Part shown: in pieces, positions 62,195 through 64,000 of the stretch
Layout: each line of letters opens with the position of its first letter
Position numbering within the stretch: the first letter of the stretch is position 1
Source of the DNA: CAYRTV01 sp964505785
GTDB lineage: Bacteria; Acidobacteriota; Aminicenantia; Aminicenantales; Aminicenantaceae
Assembly: GCA_964505785.1 (NCBI GenBank)
Contig: CAZDJZ010000002.1
Location: 186,001-250,000 of the forward strand
Direction of reading: 5' to 3'
Length of the DNA stretch: 64,000 nt
Notes under the pieces: model-generated
The model's input: the letters and a program-made list of their open reading frames with translations, nothing else
What the model was told of the DNA's origin: nothing
Database searches by the model: none
Made by a program: the position numbers and the translations under genes

Positions 62195-62821
62195 ATGTGC
62201 TGGTACGGCTGTTTATATGATATTTTTCTCGGGACTCTCCTCCGCAGTGTCCGGTTATGGATTGCGCGCCGGATTTGCTCCCGCCGGTGGTTCCCGGTCC
62301 TGGATCTTTGCTGCGGGACCGGAGAGCAGCTTCGGCGAATCAATCATCCTGATTCTCTGACCGTCGGACTGGACCGCAATTTTTCGCTCATTACGTATGC
62401 CCGGGCATGCAGTCCGGATATTCCCTGGATATGTGCTGATGCCGGATTCCTGCCATTCCAGGCGTCGTCCTTTCGATGCGTGATCCTATCCTTCTCCCTT
62501 CATGAAAAATCACCGGAATTCCGTCTGGCTGTTCTTAAAGAAGCCAAAAGAGTGGTCAAGAAGGGAGGCTGGCTGCTTTTCCTGGATTATGAAAAGGCAT
62601 GGAATCTCTCATCCCGTTTAGGAGGTACTATGATATGGATCATTGAGCGTTTAGCCGGGGACAATCACTTTCGGAATTTTCGCCATTTCATAGCAGCAGG
62701 AGGCTTGAATCAGTTTCTGCATGAAAATAACATCCCTGTATCGGACAGCCGGGATTTACATTGGGGAAGCAGCCGCATCGTGCTGTCCCAATACGACAAG
62801 CCGGAAGATTTGTCATCCTGA
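62195..62821 (+). CDS. Class I SAM-dependent methyltransferase
   Basis: 208 residues. Motif I is VLDLCCGTGEQLRRI, followed by TVGLDRNFSLITYAR, an ICADAGFLPFQASSFRCVI motif and KKGGWLLFLDY. Similar to UbiE/Methyltransf_11 proteins. The hydrophobic N terminus (WYGCLYDIFLGTLLRSVRLW) may associate with the membrane. The start codon lies just after a B-type repeat and no ribosome site is clear. Substrate unknown. Confidence 0.8.
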   Translation: MCWYGCLYDIFLGTLLRSVRLWIARRICSRRWFPVLDLCCGTGEQLRRINHPDSLTVGLDRNFSLITYARACSPDIPWICADAGFLPFQASSFRCVILSFSLHEKSPEFRLAVLKEAKRVVKKGGWLLFLDYEKAWNLSSRLGGTMIWIIERLAGDNHFRNFRHFIAAGGLNQFLHENNIPVSDSRDLHWGSSRIVLSQYDKPEDLSS

Positions 62822-63105
62822 GAATAAAGGCGGCACGGGAAACTCTGATGCCCGGGACGGGAAATTTCCTTTTCATTTGGTAACTTCTGCCGGAAAATTT
62901 CTGTTTCATTTTGTAATAATAACGAAATAGAGGTAAAATGAAAAAAATCATTGTCTGCGTTATTTAACTTGAATCATTAACCGGACGAAATTGCCGCAGA
63001 TGCGGAACGCAGGGAATGAAGCTGCGGCCCGTCCCTGCAGCAAAGTTTTACGAAGCCTTAGGAGAAGGAGACCAGGTTAAATAAGTCAGAAAAGAGGAAA
63101 AAAAG
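62822..63105. repeat. Intergenic region with partial repeats
   Basis: 284 bases. It opens with a short A-like TCATCCTGAG overlapping the end of the methyltransferase gene. 62990-63045 carries a reversed fragment CCGCAGATGCGG and a GCTGCGGCCCGTCCCTGCAG block. No credible gene is seen. Confidence 0.5.
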
Positions 63106-63861
63106 ATGGTTGATATATCTAAAGAAACCACAGAAAAAAAAATCGCTCTATTGATCGATGGAGATAATGCCCAGCCTTCCCTGATTGGGAAAATAATGAC
63201 AGAGACGGGTAAATACGGATCTGTCACCATACGGCGCATTTACGGGGATTGGACGACATCGGACATGAAAGGCTGGAAGAACACTTTGAATCTGACTGCC
63301 ATTCAACCAGTCCAGCAATTCCGATATACAGTCGGAAAGAACGCCACAGACAGTGCCTTAATTATCGATGCCATGGATATTCTGAACGCAGAATTGGTGG
63401 ATGGATTCTGTATTGCCTCAAGCGACAGCGATTACACCCGCCTGGCAACCCGGATTCGGGAAGAAGGCTTTTTTGTTTTGGGAATCGGAAAGCAATTAAC
63501 TCCCAAGGCGTTTGTCAATGCCTGTAATGTGTTCATTTATACTGAAAATTTAATGCCCAAAGAAACCGCCGCCCGCGGGAGAAAAACCGGGCGGCGTTCG
63601 TCAGTAAAGGTTGAAAAACCAAAAAAACTGGATCCTCTCCCTCTGATAAAAGGAGCTTTCGAGATGGCCATCCAGGAGGACGGCTGGGCTAATCTTGCGA
63701 CCATGGGATTCTATCTGCACCAGCTGGATCCGGGTTTTGATCCCCGGACATATGGATTTAAGCAATTATCCCAATTAATAAAATCCTTTTCCGATGTCTT
63801 TGAATTGCGGGTCAGAGATATCGACGGAAGCACAAATATCTATGTGCGCTTGAAAGAATAA
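63106..63861 (+). CDS. NYN-domain protein with C-terminal OST-HTH/LOTUS domain
   Basis: 251 residues. The NYN (PIN-like, LabA/DUF88) domain has LLIDGDNAQPSLIG, GKNATDSALIIDAMDIL and CIASSDSDYTRLA, supplying the acidic residues of a metal-dependent RNase. After a basic linker (RGRKTGRRSSVKV) comes an OST-HTH domain (LIKGAFEMAIQEDGWANLAT onward), an RNA-binding fold. Likely a cytoplasmic RNA nuclease. AGAGGA lies just upstream of ATG 63106. Confidence 0.9.
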   Translation: MVDISKETTEKKIALLIDGDNAQPSLIGKIMTETGKYGSVTIRRIYGDWTTSDMKGWKNTLNLTAIQPVQQFRYTVGKNATDSALIIDAMDILNAELVDGFCIASSDSDYTRLATRIREEGFFVLGIGKQLTPKAFVNACNVFIYTENLMPKETAARGRKTGRRSSVKVEKPKKLDPLPLIKGAFEMAIQEDGWANLATMGFYLHQLDPGFDPRTYGFKQLSQLIKSFSDVFELRVRDIDGSTNIYVRLKE

Positions 63862-63883
63862 AACTGAATCAGGAGCCTTTCAT

Positions 63884-64000
63884 ATGGAAACACTTGCCCA
63901 ATTATTGATAAATACGGTCAAGTCCTTTCCTAAAGATTGTTTTTTTCAATATAAAAATGAGGAAAAGTACAGGCCTATCTCCACTCGTGAAGTCTTCGAG
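63884..64000 (+). CDS. AMP-binding long-chain acyl-CoA synthetase, 5' part only
   Basis: The 39 codons in the window begin METLAQLLINTVKSFPKDC and continue to ISTREVFE, the pattern of the N terminus of long-chain fatty acid-CoA ligases (LAQLF...FPKD...Y.PIS..E). The gene runs off the right edge. AGGAG sits 8 bases before ATG 63884. Identification rests on a short segment. Confidence 0.55.
   Translation, partial: METLAQLLINTVKSFPKDCFFQYKNEEKYRPISTREVFE

Noticed and set aside
1..64000. tRNA, rRNA or CRISPR loci
   Set aside because: I looked through the gene-free gaps for cloverleaf patterns, T-arm GTTCGA motifs, rRNA signatures and regularly spaced direct repeats and found none that hold up; the dispersed repeats are irregularly spaced. 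A tRNAscan or CRISPR search would be decisive.

Overview
The window looks like a chromosomal segment of an uncultured-type, obligately heterotrophic bacterium. My best guess is the Aminicenantes (OP8) / Acidobacteriota neighbourhood. This is inferred from gene families and habits I associate with that group: tandem sulfatase-fold lipoproteins, a DUF5916 remnant, DUF5107 and DUF6067 carbohydrate proteins, a VPS10/BNR propeller, paired exported amidohydrolases, Tat-exported peptidases, and many dispersed intergenic elements beginning TCATCCTGAG. Outer-membrane proteins and lipoproteins indicate a diderm. There is no rRNA, tRNA, phage, IS transposase or CRISPR array that I can support.

Layout. 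1-3.6 kb: a TonB-dependent receptor and a small barrel-like partner (minus). 4-5.4 kb: dihydrolipoyl dehydrogenase. 5.5-9.7 kb: two sulfatase-fold lipoproteins (minus). 10.0-18.3 kb: a tightly packed complex I operon nuoABCDEFGHI that stops before nuoJ and runs into a metallo-beta-lactamase-fold hydrolase. 18.5-20.6 kb: a membrane 4Fe-4S protein with a tiny CXXC protein gene (minus), then a DUF3330 zinc-ribbon-like protein and a DUF481 outer-membrane protein. 21.1-26.2 kb: a sugar-phosphate operon rpiB / rpe-like / pgi / gnd / zwf. 26.3-28.8 kb: two overlapping exported amidohydrolases, one without most metal ligands, followed by a chimeric pseudogene. 29.5-36.9 kb: LigD-type phosphoesterase, M28 peptidase, exported methyltransferase, M24 peptidase, beta-CASP nuclease. 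36.9-39.8 kb: tldD/tldE. 41-47.3 kb: DUF5107-TPR lipoprotein and DUF6067 glycoside-hydrolase-like protein. 48-52.3 kb: Trx-VKOR and the BNR propeller. 52.3-56.2 kb: galK leading a corrinoid methyltransferase operon. 56.4-59.7 kb: SLC13 transporter, histidine kinase and response regulator. 59.7-64 kb: PAP2 phosphatase, sodium/solute symporter, methyltransferase, NYN-OST-HTH protein and the start of an acyl-CoA synthetase.

How they work together. The content fits a fermentative or respiring scavenger of peptides and sugars. Exported peptidases (M28, M24, TldD), amidohydrolases and the propeller act outside the cytoplasm. TonB, SLC13 and SSS carriers import substrates. The oxidative pentose phosphate enzymes and galactokinase process sugars, and the NADH module of complex I re-oxidises NADH.

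The points most worth a second look are: the galK-corrinoid methyltransferase operon with a free-standing MetH-type activation domain; a metal-ligand-depleted rpe homologue; the active/inactive amidohydrolase pair; the chimeric CDF/DUF5916 pseudogene; the small CXXC gene beside the 4Fe-4S membrane protein; and a composite family of intergenic elements, some bounded by inverted copies of a GTGAATAATCCAGG motif.
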